Below are positions 14,744-21,782 of a DNA stretch of 34,744 nucleotides, piece after piece (position 1 is the stretch's first letter; each line of letters starts with the position of its first letter). Both the position numbers and the translations under genes were made by a program. This DNA is from an uncultured Lachnospiraceae bacterium (GTDB lineage: Bacteria > Bacillota > Clostridia > Lachnospirales > Lachnospiraceae): contig CAMWXE010000058.1 in NCBI GenBank assembly GCA_947178145.1, positions 1 to 34,744 of the forward strand, written 5' to 3'. The notes beneath the pieces were generated by a model that saw nothing but the letters and a program-made list of their open reading frames with translations, had not been told where the DNA came from and made no database searches.

Positions 14744-15331
14744 TTAATGTACGTTCAGGCCATCCACCCCGAATATCAGAGCAGTCAACCTCTCAGTCGC
14801 AACCCTCAAATCAGAATAGACGGTATCTTTTGATATATGCTGCTTTTCCGCTATCTCTTTCGCAGACAAGGTATCTTCTGCCATATACATATCCCATACA
14901 ACATCATACCTCCGCATATCAATATCCCTGCTTAGGGACTTATCACAATATGCCGCATACAAACCAAACATGGTTTCAATGTGGGACACAATGACTGCAG
15001 TCCTTGTTGCGCTACGTTTTATACTTTCAATGATAACCTCATTATCATACATTGTCATCATCGATTCCAGTATGTCCAACGCAGACTCCTCCATCTGTGT
15101 CCGACCAAACACGGAGTTTTGTGCGTGTTCTTTCAACATATGGTAGTTTCGCAAAAGCAACTTTGTATTTCTCAAACGACGATCACTTCTACTTTTGTAT
15201 TCTTTCTCCCGTTTCTGGTCAAAAGCCTTAAGTGCTTCCTTTGCTCCAATAGCAGCTGCTTTCTCATAGATTTCTTTCAACTGTACAGATGTCAATGTTA
15301 CTAACACTTTTTCGTCTGTTGCCTGGTTCAT
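14744..15331 (-). CDS. ArpU-like phage transcriptional regulator (sigma region 4-like HTH)
   Basis: 195 residues, ATG at 15331 behind GGAGGGTATGGC. The N-terminal half is helical and Lys/Arg-rich. The C-terminal HTH (TLSAKEIAEKQHISKDTVYSDLRVATERL) resembles sigma region 4 and the late-gene regulators of clostridial and enterococcal phages (ArpU/RinA type). Such proteins sit just before the terminase genes and switch on late transcription. Here the island of transporter and PP-loop genes lies between it and terS. Exact family membership is inferred. Confidence 0.7.
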   Translation of the reverse strand: MNQATDEKVLVTLTSVQLKEIYEKAAAIGAKEALKAFDQKREKEYKSRSDRRLRNTKLLLRNYHMLKEHAQNSVFGRTQMEESALDILESMMTMYDNEVIIESIKRSATRTAVIVSHIETMFGLYAAYCDKSLSRDIDMRRYDVVWDMYMAEDTLSAKEIAEKQHISKDTVYSDLRVATERLTALIFGVDGLNVH

Positions 15332-15350
15332 GCCATACCCTCCTATTTTA

Positions 15351-15380
15351 TTTACAATCCTGACAGAATTGTGATATAAT
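15351..15380 (+). promoter_or_regulatory. Strong extended -10 promoter facing against the operon
   Basis: Plus strand: TTTACA (15351-15356), 18-base spacer, TGA-TATAAT (15372-15380), an extended -10. It points opposite to every gene nearby, and no plus-strand protein gene follows. Confidence 0.5.
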
Positions 15381-15394
15381 GAATTTGTCTGGTG

Positions 15395-15421
15395 GGAGGG
15401 TTGCGAAAGCACTCTCCTTTT
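15395..15421 (+). terminator. GAAA-tetraloop hairpin just after the reverse promoter
   Basis: GGAGGG-T-TGC pairs with GCACTCTCC around a GAAA loop (15405-15408), nine pairs with a bulged T, followed by TTTT. It looks like an intrinsic terminator ending a plus-strand RNA of only about 30-35 bases. The minus-strand copy of the hairpin lies in the leader of the ArpU-like gene. Confidence 0.45.
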
Positions 15422-15422
15422 C

Positions 15423-15647
15423 CTATATTGCCCCAGTAACCTTCAGGTACTCTTGTAGTCTCATCTGCCCCGGAATCAGACAATATGTGTTATCGCATGC
15501 TGTCTTATCGTGCTGCTTTGACGTAGTGCGTTTCTTAATCCGTACTGATATACTACTTCCAAAAAAATTTCTATAGCAAACTGGTCCATATCCAGCTTCG
15601 ATGCTCTGTGGGCTTTTCAGAGATCTTCCACATATTTTACATTTCAT
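15423..15647 (-). CDS. Small zinc-finger protein (DUF6011-like)
   Basis: 74 residues. ATG at 15647 chosen because GGAGG lies eight bases upstream. The N-terminus KCKICGRSLKSPQSIEAGYGPVCYR contains CxxC and a later Cys, the pattern of the DUF6011 type common in phages. The C-terminal half is basic and ends in LQEYLKVTGAI. Function unknown. Confidence 0.7.
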   Translation of the reverse strand: MKCKICGRSLKSPQSIEAGYGPVCYRNFFGSSISVRIKKRTTSKQHDKTACDNTYCLIPGQMRLQEYLKVTGAI

Positions 15648-15661
15648 ATTCCCAGCCTCCA

Positions 15662-15856
15662 TTATTCGATATCATTATCAGGAAACTCTACTCTAACATA
15701 TTTGCTTTTTTTTCTGTTCTTTCTTGCTCTTGCAATACTATTGGCTATTGTTGTCGGACTTACCCCAATCAGCGCCCCCAATTCTTTTCTTGTATCTGCT
15801 ACTGCTAAAGGCAGTTCATATATATCTTTAGTTACCAACATAAATATGTATTTCAC
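15662..15856 (-). CDS. Small phage HTH-like protein
   Basis: 64 residues from a GTG at 15856, nine bases after AAGGGA; a TTG at 15865 is too close to that site. KYIFMLVTKDIYELPLAVADT is followed by KELGALIGVSPTTIANSIARARK, a short helix-turn-helix. Small proteins with this start are common in Firmicutes phages. Role unknown; DNA binding is likely. Confidence 0.7.
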   Translation of the reverse strand: MKYIFMLVTKDIYELPLAVADTRKELGALIGVSPTTIANSIARARKNRKKSKYVRVEFPDNDIE

Positions 15857-15928
15857 TTTATTCAATCCCTTCTAAATTTATCTATATTCAGTTTTTCTTC
15901 GAAACTAATAACCATATTATACCCTTTC

Positions 15929-16102
15929 CTAATTTTTTCTGAGATAATCTAAAACTTTTTCTTCATTCAACAAGCCTTGTTCCTGCAGATAATTTATAAA
16001 ATTCATGGGACAATCTTGTATTTTTGCACCTAGTTCGCTATTTTCCTCTAACCATTTTTTGTATCTATTTTCTAGTTTTACCCGATCGCTAAACACTATC
16101 AT
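15929..16102 (-). CDS. Small hypothetical phage protein
   Basis: 57 residues, ATG at 16102 with GAGG eight bases upstream. Charged and helical (VKLENRYKKWLEENSELGAKI, then FINYLQEQGLLNEEKVLDYL). Resembles tiny conserved phage proteins of unknown role. Confidence 0.6.
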   Translation of the reverse strand: MIVFSDRVKLENRYKKWLEENSELGAKIQDCPMNFINYLQEQGLLNEEKVLDYLRKN

Positions 16103-16126
16103 TTCAAGCACCTCTTAAATTTCAGG

Positions 16127-16270
16127 CTACAATTCTATTTTTTGCCCACAATATCTACAATAAAGACATGATCCAGTAAGCGCTTTACCACATTTCGGAC
16201 ACCAATATGAGGTCGCACCCTTGGCAAACTTTATCTTTAGATATTTTCCTTGCACAATTTTCACAATCAC
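16127..16270 (-). CDS. Tiny zinc-ribbon protein, overlapping its neighbour
   Basis: 47 residues if it starts at a GTG at 16270. Content is CPKCGKALTGSCLYCRYCGQKI, two CxxC knuckles of a typical zinc ribbon. The start is uncertain and the frame overlaps the Cys-rich frame at 16185-16334 by 86 bases. Either there are two overlapping genes or one gene split by a frameshift. Confidence 0.45.
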   Translation of the reverse strand: MIVKIVQGKYLKIKFAKGATSYWCPKCGKALTGSCLYCRYCGQKIEL

Positions 16271-16334
16271 CTGTAGTGCACAATCCGCAGAAATTTAGGT
16301 ATTTAATTGTTTTTATTATTTCTTTATTTGTCAT
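16185..16334 (-). CDS. Tiny Cys-rich protein
   Basis: 49 residues, ATG at 16334 behind a good GGAAGG. It has six cysteines, including FCGLCTTGDCENC and KVCQGCD, suggesting metal binding. It overlaps the next frame, which carries a further zinc ribbon. Confidence 0.5.
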   Translation of the reverse strand: MTNKEIIKTIKYLNFCGLCTTGDCENCARKISKDKVCQGCDLILVSEMW

Positions 16335-16378
16335 TTTCCACCTTCCTTAAATGATTAAATTTCAGTTTAGCTTGTCAT

Positions 16379-16627
16379 CTATAGATCAATCTGTTTCGTT
16401 CTGCAATCCCATCCTCTTTCATGCAGGATCAATTCACTGGGAACATATTTTACGCTGGTATCATTAGATATATTTGTCAATCTACCTTTCGTAAGATCAT
16501 AAGCATTAGGACTATCGTAGTCATGCGATACTTTCATAAAAATTCTATCATCATATTTGAAAATATCATCAAGTCCTAGATCCTCAAATTTTTTCTCTTC
16601 ATTTACTGACTTATCAATAATACGCAT
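16379..16627 (-). CDS. Small hypothetical phage protein
   Basis: 82 residues from ATG 16627, with GAGG 11 bases upstream; a TTG at 16639 is an alternative. Acidic N-terminus (EEKKFEDLGLDDIFKYDDRIFMKV) and probably a small beta-rich fold. No family recognised. Confidence 0.6.
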   Translation of the reverse strand: MRIIDKSVNEEKKFEDLGLDDIFKYDDRIFMKVSHDYDSPNAYDLTKGRLTNISNDTSVKYVPSELILHERGWDCRTKQIDL

Positions 16628-16653
16628 TTCACACAACACCTCTCCCTAAATCC

Positions 16654-17064
16654 TTATTCAATGGTTATTGGCCTGATATCAATGACTTTGAAAAACCCAG
16701 GTATCTCACCAATCTCATCAATATATTCTTCTACCAGATTGCGAAGGCGCTCCTCATATACCTTATATACAGCCCTTCGGTTCCCAGTCAGGCCAGAGAC
16801 ATCCCAGTCCTCGGATACATCCCCAACCTGTTCATACATATCTTCCTCAACAGCCTCCAGCTGCAGAGACAGGTCTATACCACCGATTCGTACATCATCG
16901 CACAATCCCACATAAATTGTATCACCATAAATATATCCACTTCCCATTGCATCCCTGATGCAATCCTCAACTGTTTCAAACTTTCCATTATTCCAGATTT
17001 CCTGATCTTCGCGCTCCGCCCACGTATACATTTGCTTCGCCACCTCCAAATTCCTTATTTTCAT
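16654..17064 (-). CDS. Hypothetical acidic phage protein
   Basis: 136 residues from ATG 17064; an ATG at 17031, behind GGAGG, would remove 11 residues. Contains WAEREDQEIWNNGKFETVEDCIRDA and a negatively charged middle. No family recognised. It follows the Cys-rich gene at 17074 with an almost abutting start. Confidence 0.65.
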   Translation of the reverse strand: MKIRNLEVAKQMYTWAEREDQEIWNNGKFETVEDCIRDAMGSGYIYGDTIYVGLCDDVRIGGIDLSLQLEAVEEDMYEQVGDVSEDWDVSGLTGNRRAVYKVYEERLRNLVEEYIDEIGEIPGFFKVIDIRPITIE

Positions 17065-17073
17065 ATTGCTCTG

Positions 17074-17247
17074 TCATACAGTTTCTTCTCCCTTCTTACG
17101 TTTATATGGGCAATAATGCCACACACAATTTACCTTGTAGCTGTTTTTGTTATAATCTTCACTCAGACAATTACCAAAACTGCTGCCATGATAAACACAT
17201 TCATTGCAATAATCAGGGTGACATGGATGCAATATTATTTCTGCCAT
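17074..17247 (-). CDS. Small Cys-rich phage protein
   Basis: 57 residues, ATG at 17247 behind AAGGATG. The cysteine/histidine set (HPCHPDYCNECVYHG, then NCL and NCVWHYC) suggests zinc binding. It holds the only GGCAGCAG octamer noted outside the left segment. Confidence 0.6.
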   Translation of the reverse strand: MAEIILHPCHPDYCNECVYHGSSFGNCLSEDYNKNSYKVNCVWHYCPYKRKKGEETV

Positions 17248-17251
17248 CTTG

Positions 17252-17524
17252 TTACATCCTTAAATAGTGCCAGATTTCTTCCGTTATTTTTGTTTGTCCC
17301 TGACACTTTTCAAGTTCCTTTACTGCATCTTCCAACACATATCTGATATGTTCCACATTTTCTGGACTATACCCTGTATCTTCATAGGCTTTTAATTTGT
17401 ATAGTGCACCGTATACACGATCATGAACATCTTTTAAAAGCGGCTGTCCTTCCTGCAGTAGCTCCCAAGGTACACCTTTCAGCATCCAGTGTCCTTGCCT
17501 GTCTTTTGCTATTAGTTCACCCAT
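17252..17524 (-). CDS. Conserved-type hypothetical phage protein
   Basis: 90 residues, ATG at 17524 behind GGGGGAAGAGG. Starts GELIAKDRQGHWMLKGVPWE and has a helical C-terminus (LYKLKAYEDTG, then YVLEDAVKELEKC). Proteins with the LxAYEDTG phrase are common in clostridial phages; role unknown. Confidence 0.7.
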   Translation of the reverse strand: MGELIAKDRQGHWMLKGVPWELLQEGQPLLKDVHDRVYGALYKLKAYEDTGYSPENVEHIRYVLEDAVKELEKCQGQTKITEEIWHYLRM

Positions 17525-17546
17525 TACCTCTTCCCCCTTTAAATCC

Positions 17547-17849
17547 TTATTTTTCCAACAAACATTCTGCATCATTTACTGCATCGCAAAGCGCACACAT
17601 AATACTACAAGTCCCAGTCCATATTCTATGTGGACAATTTTCACGTTTTTTCTTCCTAGGCATCTGTAAAATATCAGCAGTATCTGTGATTCCTTTGCCA
17701 AGCTTGTTTATATAATACTGCCCATATCGTGATGTGTGCTCATACGTTAGCAGCTGTGATTGTATTGCCTGCATAATTATCATTTGATTTTTTAAAATAC
17801 ATGACAACATCTTTTCCTGATTTCGCACCTTTGTTTTGTTCCATGTCAT
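17547..17849 (-). CDS. Hypothetical phage protein
   Basis: 100 residues, ATG at 17849 behind AAGGAG. Helical N-terminal half, basic middle (PRKKKRENC) and several Cys near the end (CPHRIWTGTCSIMCALC), so metal binding is possible. No family recognised. Confidence 0.6.
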   Translation of the reverse strand: MTWNKTKVRNQEKMLSCILKNQMIIMQAIQSQLLTYEHTSRYGQYYINKLGKGITDTADILQMPRKKKRENCPHRIWTGTCSIMCALCDAVNDAECLLEK

Positions 17850-17888
17850 CTTATTGACTCCTTATTTTATAAATTAAATATCCTTATT

Positions 17889-18038
17889 TTATTTTTCCTT
17901 CTTACCACAATCATGAAATCCTTTATGTTCATATGTCGTGCCCCACCAGCCTCTTATATATCCTAATTTCTCCCCGGTTTTTATGCATTTGCATTTCTTT
18001 TTGTCCAAATGCGGACATAGTCCGTTACAATATCCCAT
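17889..18038 (-). CDS. Tiny Cys-rich phage protein
   Basis: 49 residues, ATG at 18038 with GAGGTG upstream. CNGLCPHLDKKKCKC at the start and HDCGKK at the end suggest a small metal-binding fold. It follows the gene at 18047 by eight bases. Confidence 0.55.
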   Translation of the reverse strand: MGYCNGLCPHLDKKKCKCIKTGEKLGYIRGWWGTTYEHKGFHDCGKKEK

Positions 18039-18046
18039 TGCCCACC

Positions 18047-18451
18047 TCACAATTCCTCACGGCTGCGCGTAACTGTCAGCGCCAGTGCCTCTTCACCGAT
18101 ATCATTATCTTTTTCCTTGATATTCATATTCTTTTTACATTTTTCCATCTGCTTCTCGTAATCATATTCTATCTGTTCTGCCAGTCTGTCAGCCATCTTA
18201 ATAAATTTGTCCCGATAATACTCCCTGTAAAACATGTCAGATCTGACCTCATCCAGCATTTTCACATAATCACGCAACATACAGATAATCAGAACAATAT
18301 CGCCATAGGAACAGCTGACAACATAATCACACATTAGCTTCAAATTGATAGCTTTTTCAATCATTACCTGCTTTTCCTCTTCTTTGGATATTTCCTTTTC
18401 TACCTCCTGGAGAAATTGGAAGAAAAACCATAAATGATTTTGTTTATCCAT
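18047..18451 (-). CDS. Hypothetical helical phage protein
   Basis: 134 residues, mostly long charged helices (EVEKEISKEEEKQVMIEKAI and RLAEQIEYDYEKQMEKCKK), probably coiled coil. No family recognised. Lies between the HNH gene and a tiny Cys-rich gene in the same transcription unit. Confidence 0.6.
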   Translation of the reverse strand: MDKQNHLWFFFQFLQEVEKEISKEEEKQVMIEKAINLKLMCDYVVSCSYGDIVLIICMLRDYVKMLDEVRSDMFYREYYRDKFIKMADRLAEQIEYDYEKQMEKCKKNMNIKEKDNDIGEEALALTVTRSREEL

Positions 18452-18467
18452 TACAATTCACCCCACT

Positions 18468-19061
18468 TCACTTTCTGTTCTTCGCCCTAGAAGTGGCTGC
18501 TTTCAGTTCCGCTATACAAATGGCTGTTTCCTTAAACTCTCCGCTATACTCGCAAAGTCCGGTGTGATTTAATACTGCATGAGTTTCTCGCTTGATCAGT
18601 AACAGATTATCTATATCGGTATTGGTTTTATCATTATCCCGGAAGATAATTATGTAGCCTTTTGGTATCTTCCCATTAACTGATTCCCACACAACCCTAT
18701 GTTTCAATTTCCATTTGTTTGGATCTGCAACCTTGACTTCAATGTATCCATCCGCATTTACACGCTCACTGCCTACCGGTCTGTAATTCGCCGGAATATG
18801 CCCTTTTTTGAACCAAGTTTTTTCACATCCGGCAGCACAGACACCTTTCTTTCCCTTATTAGGTGGTTCCTGCCCTTTCTGAAACCGCCCCGTCCTTCCA
18901 GTGCTTAAATGGTGATTGCCGATATAAGAATTAACCTGACTAAGAGAAATCTCCCAACCAAACTTCTCTGTAAATGCTTTTTGGATTTCTCTGTAACTAT
19001 GCCCCAGAACATACTCTGTCATAAATTGCTGTTCTTCCGTTGTATATTGGTGTCCATACAT
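18468..19061 (-). CDS. HNH endonuclease
   Basis: 197 residues. The ATG at 19061 overlaps a tiny upstream frame (TGATG), with GGAGG ten bases before it. The N-terminus is an HTH-like region (YREIQKAFTEKFGWEIS). The HNH core is KLKHRVVWESVNGKIPKGY, then IIFRDNDKTNTDIDNL and LLIKRETH, matching the His-Asn-His zinc nuclease fold of phage HNH proteins. It may be a free-standing homing endonuclease or take part in packaging or recombination. Confidence 0.82.
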   Translation of the reverse strand: MYGHQYTTEEQQFMTEYVLGHSYREIQKAFTEKFGWEISLSQVNSYIGNHHLSTGRTGRFQKGQEPPNKGKKGVCAAGCEKTWFKKGHIPANYRPVGSERVNADGYIEVKVADPNKWKLKHRVVWESVNGKIPKGYIIIFRDNDKTNTDIDNLLLIKRETHAVLNHTGLCEYSGEFKETAICIAELKAATSRAKNRK

Positions 19062-19138
19062 CAATCCCAATCCTCCAATTGCTTAATTCTTTCCTGCAAA
19101 TTCCGTACAGTTTCACGAAGTGTCTCATTTTCCTTCAT
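19061..19138 (-). CDS. Tiny coiled-coil leader peptide
   Basis: 25 residues (KENETLRETVRNLQERIKQLE and three more) with a heptad-like Leu/Val pattern. The ribosome site is weak. Its stop overlaps the HNH start and its coding DNA holds the HNH ribosome site, so it may serve translational coupling. Confidence 0.4.
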   Translation of the reverse strand: MKENETLRETVRNLQERIKQLEDWD

Positions 19139-19141
19139 CAG

Positions 19142-19390
19142 TCATTTATCTGTGACGCCAATCAAAGGAAGTTCCACCTTGTCACCTTGCCCATATTCAT
19201 CAAGGTATTTCTTTGCCTGCAATGCAAGCGAACCATTATCAATTATCGTTTTGGCTACTTTTTGCAAAGCATCGCTGCGCTTAATCTCCTTATCCAATTC
19301 CTCTGCAGATAAATCCTCATTAGTGAGCCGATCCATCTCTTGGAACAGATATTCATTCAAATCATTTAGTGTGGTTCTGGTTCCCATCAT
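19142..19390 (-). CDS. Small conserved-type phage protein
   Basis: 82 residues, start at the first of two ATGs (19390) behind GAGGTAAGA. Helical: TTLNDLNEYLFQEMDRLTNEDL, then IKRSDALQKVAKTII. This pattern is frequent in Firmicutes phage early regions; role unknown. Confidence 0.7.
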   Translation of the reverse strand: MMGTRTTLNDLNEYLFQEMDRLTNEDLSAEELDKEIKRSDALQKVAKTIIDNGSLALQAKKYLDEYGQGDKVELPLIGVTDK

Positions 19391-19400
19391 TCTTACCTCC

Positions 19401-20096
19401 TCACTGTATCCATGCCTCTTGCGGCATGTTTTCTAAAATCCTATTCAAATCCTTTACACTTTCACCGTAGTCATAGCGAAATCCAAGCGATTCTTTTTCC
19501 GCTCTTTCATACGCTTCTTCTATCTGCTTAACCATCTGCAGATAACCAGTATTCTGATCCCGTAGGATATCAATAGCAGCTTTTAGACAATCATACCTGT
19601 GCCTTAATGCTATGAATGACTGGTAAACCTTAAAGCACTGTCTGGCCGCCGCTATCAAATCATCTTTTGTCAGTCGTTTGAGAATTTTTTTGCTTTCATC
19701 CTCTGCGTAGGCATCAGTACAGGATAAACCGAAATAATCCTGTTCATAGGAATCATATCCCAAAAGCCCTCCAAAATCCTCACCAGCTCCTATTGCCACA
19801 AAAAACTGATCGAAGCAATCAGGAATCCATTCTTCGTTTAAGTCTTCAAGCATTTTTTCGCATTCAGCACACAGGTCTCCGAACATCATTCTAAATTCGT
19901 ATGCTTCATCTTCGTTTCCATCCAGCGCATTTATTAAAGTCTCTCCGTCTGTATCAGCATACCAATGAACATCTTCGCATTCCTCTTGGATATCCCACAA
20001 TTCCTCTCGAATAGTCATTAAATTTAAGTTCTTTGCTATTGGCTTTTTATACCTAAGCTGCCTTGCCTTTTGCCTCTTTGTTTCCTCAGCATCCAT
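19401..20096 (-). CDS. Hypothetical phage protein
   Basis: 231 residues, ATG at 20096 behind AGGAGG. Strongly acidic and helical, with ELWDIQEECEDVHWYADTDGETLINALDG near the start and a helical C-terminus (IEEAYERAEKESLGF). Possibly a regulator or DNA-mimic-type protein from its charge, but no family was recognised. Confidence 0.65.
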   Translation of the reverse strand: MDAEETKRQKARQLRYKKPIAKNLNLMTIREELWDIQEECEDVHWYADTDGETLINALDGNEDEAYEFRMMFGDLCAECEKMLEDLNEEWIPDCFDQFFVAIGAGEDFGGLLGYDSYEQDYFGLSCTDAYAEDESKKILKRLTKDDLIAAARQCFKVYQSFIALRHRYDCLKAAIDILRDQNTGYLQMVKQIEEAYERAEKESLGFRYDYGESVKDLNRILENMPQEAWIQ

Positions 20097-20105
20097 ACAA
20101 ACCTC

Positions 20106-20321
20106 CTAGCTATGTGTGGCATTGAAATTTTCCATTGCCCACTTATTCCCTGTCGCTGCTACTGCAATCTTTGTACGCTCTTGTGGTGTTAGGACCCCAT
20201 GTGGCAGACTGTCCAAAGCCTCCATAGTTCCGCATTCATCACAAATCATGGTTTTGTTATCAGTTCTCGATAATGCCAGAAGCCTTTCAAAACTCCTGCC
20301 ACATTTAGGACATATCTTCAT
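20106..20321 (-). CDS. Small zinc-ribbon phage protein
   Basis: 71 residues from ATG 20321, nine bases after AAGGTG; GTG codons at 20333 and 20345 are alternatives. KICPKCGRSFERLLALSRTD followed by CDECG gives a four-Cys zinc site. It overlaps the end of the previous zinc-ribbon gene. Confidence 0.65.
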   Translation of the reverse strand: MKICPKCGRSFERLLALSRTDNKTMICDECGTMEALDSLPHGVLTPQERTKIAVAATGNKWAMENFNATHS

Positions 20322-20556
20322 TTTCGCTTTCACCTTCGCTTTCACTTTCTTTTACTTTCCATCCAAAAATCCCTCGTTTGGCAATTACTTTCTCACACTT
20401 TTTGGTAAGTGTAACTTCTCCCTGTCCAAGCATTTGCAGAATGGTCGGTGTTGTTGTTCCTATTTCCGTTCCACATTTTCTGCAAATGAGAGGAATCCCC
20501 TCGGGGTATATTTCTCCGCATTCCTTACATCTGCAAACTTTTTTCCAATCACCCAT
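20305..20556 (-). CDS. Small zinc-ribbon protein with acidic repeat tail
   Basis: 83 residues, ATG at 20556 sharing one base with the preceding stop and with GGGAGG upstream. CRCKECGEIYPEGIPLICRKCG gives two CxxC pairs. The tail is a Glu/Ser repeat (ESESEGESENED). Role unknown. Confidence 0.65.
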   Translation of the reverse strand: MGDWKKVCRCKECGEIYPEGIPLICRKCGTEIGTTTPTILQMLGQGEVTLTKKCEKVIAKRGIFGWKVKESESEGESENEDMS

Positions 20557-20726
20557 TATCCTAACCTCCCAATACATCTAATTGTTATTGCCATTTTCTT
20601 TTCCTCTGGTCCTACACTTTGCACTATCCTATTAAATTCTTCGTCGCTTAAACTCTGGATGTGTTTCACTGTTTCCATTACTCTGTTCCAAACAACATAT
20701 CCCAACAATGTATAAAATGCTTTCAT
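20556..20726 (-). CDS. Small hypothetical phage protein
   Basis: 56 residues in a frame whose ATG overlaps the dam stop (ATGA) and whose stop overlaps the next ATG (TAATG). It fills the gap exactly. Helical, with VMETVKHIQSLSDEEFNRIV. No family recognised; the perfect coupling supports it as a real gene. Confidence 0.65.
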   Translation of the reverse strand: MKAFYTLLGYVVWNRVMETVKHIQSLSDEEFNRIVQSVGPEEKKMAITIRCIGRLG

Positions 20727-21538
20727 CCAAGCCCTCCTAAATCCTCAAATGTTAGCTGTTTCCCAGGTGGCTCATAATTCATCCAAAGGACTTCTTTCTT
20801 CTTGGAGCATGTCTGAGAATATGCTATCATTTCGTATTTGTTCCATCCTGCCAGCATTGAATTGTAAAGCTCCGTTTCATAGCCACTGATAATTGCATAT
20901 CCATTATGCTTTAAAAGCACATCCAGAAGTGCTTCATGGTCTTTATCATCCATCTCACACCTATACTGTTTCCCATGCCGGGTTTTCAACATATATGGCG
21001 GATCGCAATATATCAATACATTTTTATAATTAAAGCGTGGTATCAGTTCCAATGCTGGCCTGTTGTCTATCTGTACCCCTCTAAGCCTTTGCGCTGCCTG
21101 TATAATCTTTTCCGGAAGATTACACCAATCCTGTGATGCGTAGGAACGTTCCCTGCCCTGCACATCATTTTTCCACCCAACCTTTTCACCTGTTGTCCGA
21201 AAACCATGCCCCATATTCAAACGAATATAGAAATATAAGGCAGCTTCAAACTTATCCTCTGGTATCGCGTGATAAGCTTTTTCATATACTTCTCTGGAGT
21301 AAGGTGTCATGTAAATGCTTCTGGCTAATCTTTCGGGATCTGTTCTGATGCATTCAAACAAATTTACAACATTGCCATCCAAATCATTTACGGTTTCTAT
21401 GTTTGACCTCGGCTTATTAAATAATATGGCGCCACTTCCAAAGAACGGCTCAAGGTAACTGTGATGTTCCGGAAAAAAGTTTATGATCCGATCCGAAAGA
21501 GACCATTTACTTCCCGGGTACTTTGCTATAGCTTTCAT
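20723..21538 (-). CDS. DNA adenine methyltransferase (Dam family)
   Basis: 271 residues. ATG at 21538 overlaps the previous stop. The SAM-binding start AKYPGSKW, then PFFGSGAILF (about 31-40), and the catalytic DPPY (about 179-182) are intact and in the order of D12-class Dam methylases (target usually GATC; specificity not known here). Phage Dam can shield the genome from restriction or tune replication and packaging. It is the first of two adenine-methylase-type genes in the phage segment. Confidence 0.88.
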   Translation of the reverse strand: MKAIAKYPGSKWSLSDRIINFFPEHHSYLEPFFGSGAILFNKPRSNIETVNDLDGNVVNLFECIRTDPERLARSIYMTPYSREVYEKAYHAIPEDKFEAALYFYIRLNMGHGFRTTGEKVGWKNDVQGRERSYASQDWCNLPEKIIQAAQRLRGVQIDNRPALELIPRFNYKNVLIYCDPPYMLKTRHGKQYRCEMDDKDHEALLDVLLKHNGYAIISGYETELYNSMLAGWNKYEMIAYSQTCSKKKEVLWMNYEPPGKQLTFEDLGGLG

Positions 21539-21687
21539 ATCAATTTATCTATGGCCTCTATAGCTACAACTGCCACCACGCAGGCAATGAAGCCAAAGCA
21601 ATAGGTCCGTTTATTAAACTTCTCATTATCACCCATCATTCCTAAAAATAGAATCACCGCAATAACCATAAGAATTATAGTTACCAT
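21535..21687 (-). CDS. Small two-helix membrane protein
   Basis: 50 residues, ATG at 21687 behind AAGGAG. Two hydrophobic segments (VTIILMVIAVILFLGMM and FGFIACVVAVVAIEAI) with a short charged loop. Could be a membrane anchor or exclusion peptide; the role is unknown. Confidence 0.6.
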   Translation of the reverse strand: MVTIILMVIAVILFLGMMGDNEKFNKRTYCFGFIACVVAVVAIEAIDKLI

Positions 21688-21782
21688 AACTGCTCCTTTC
21701 CGGGCGGCAGCACCCACCGCCCTGCTTTATTTCGTGATATATTTTTCCTGTGAGACCAAAATTCGGTACTGTTACATGGTGC

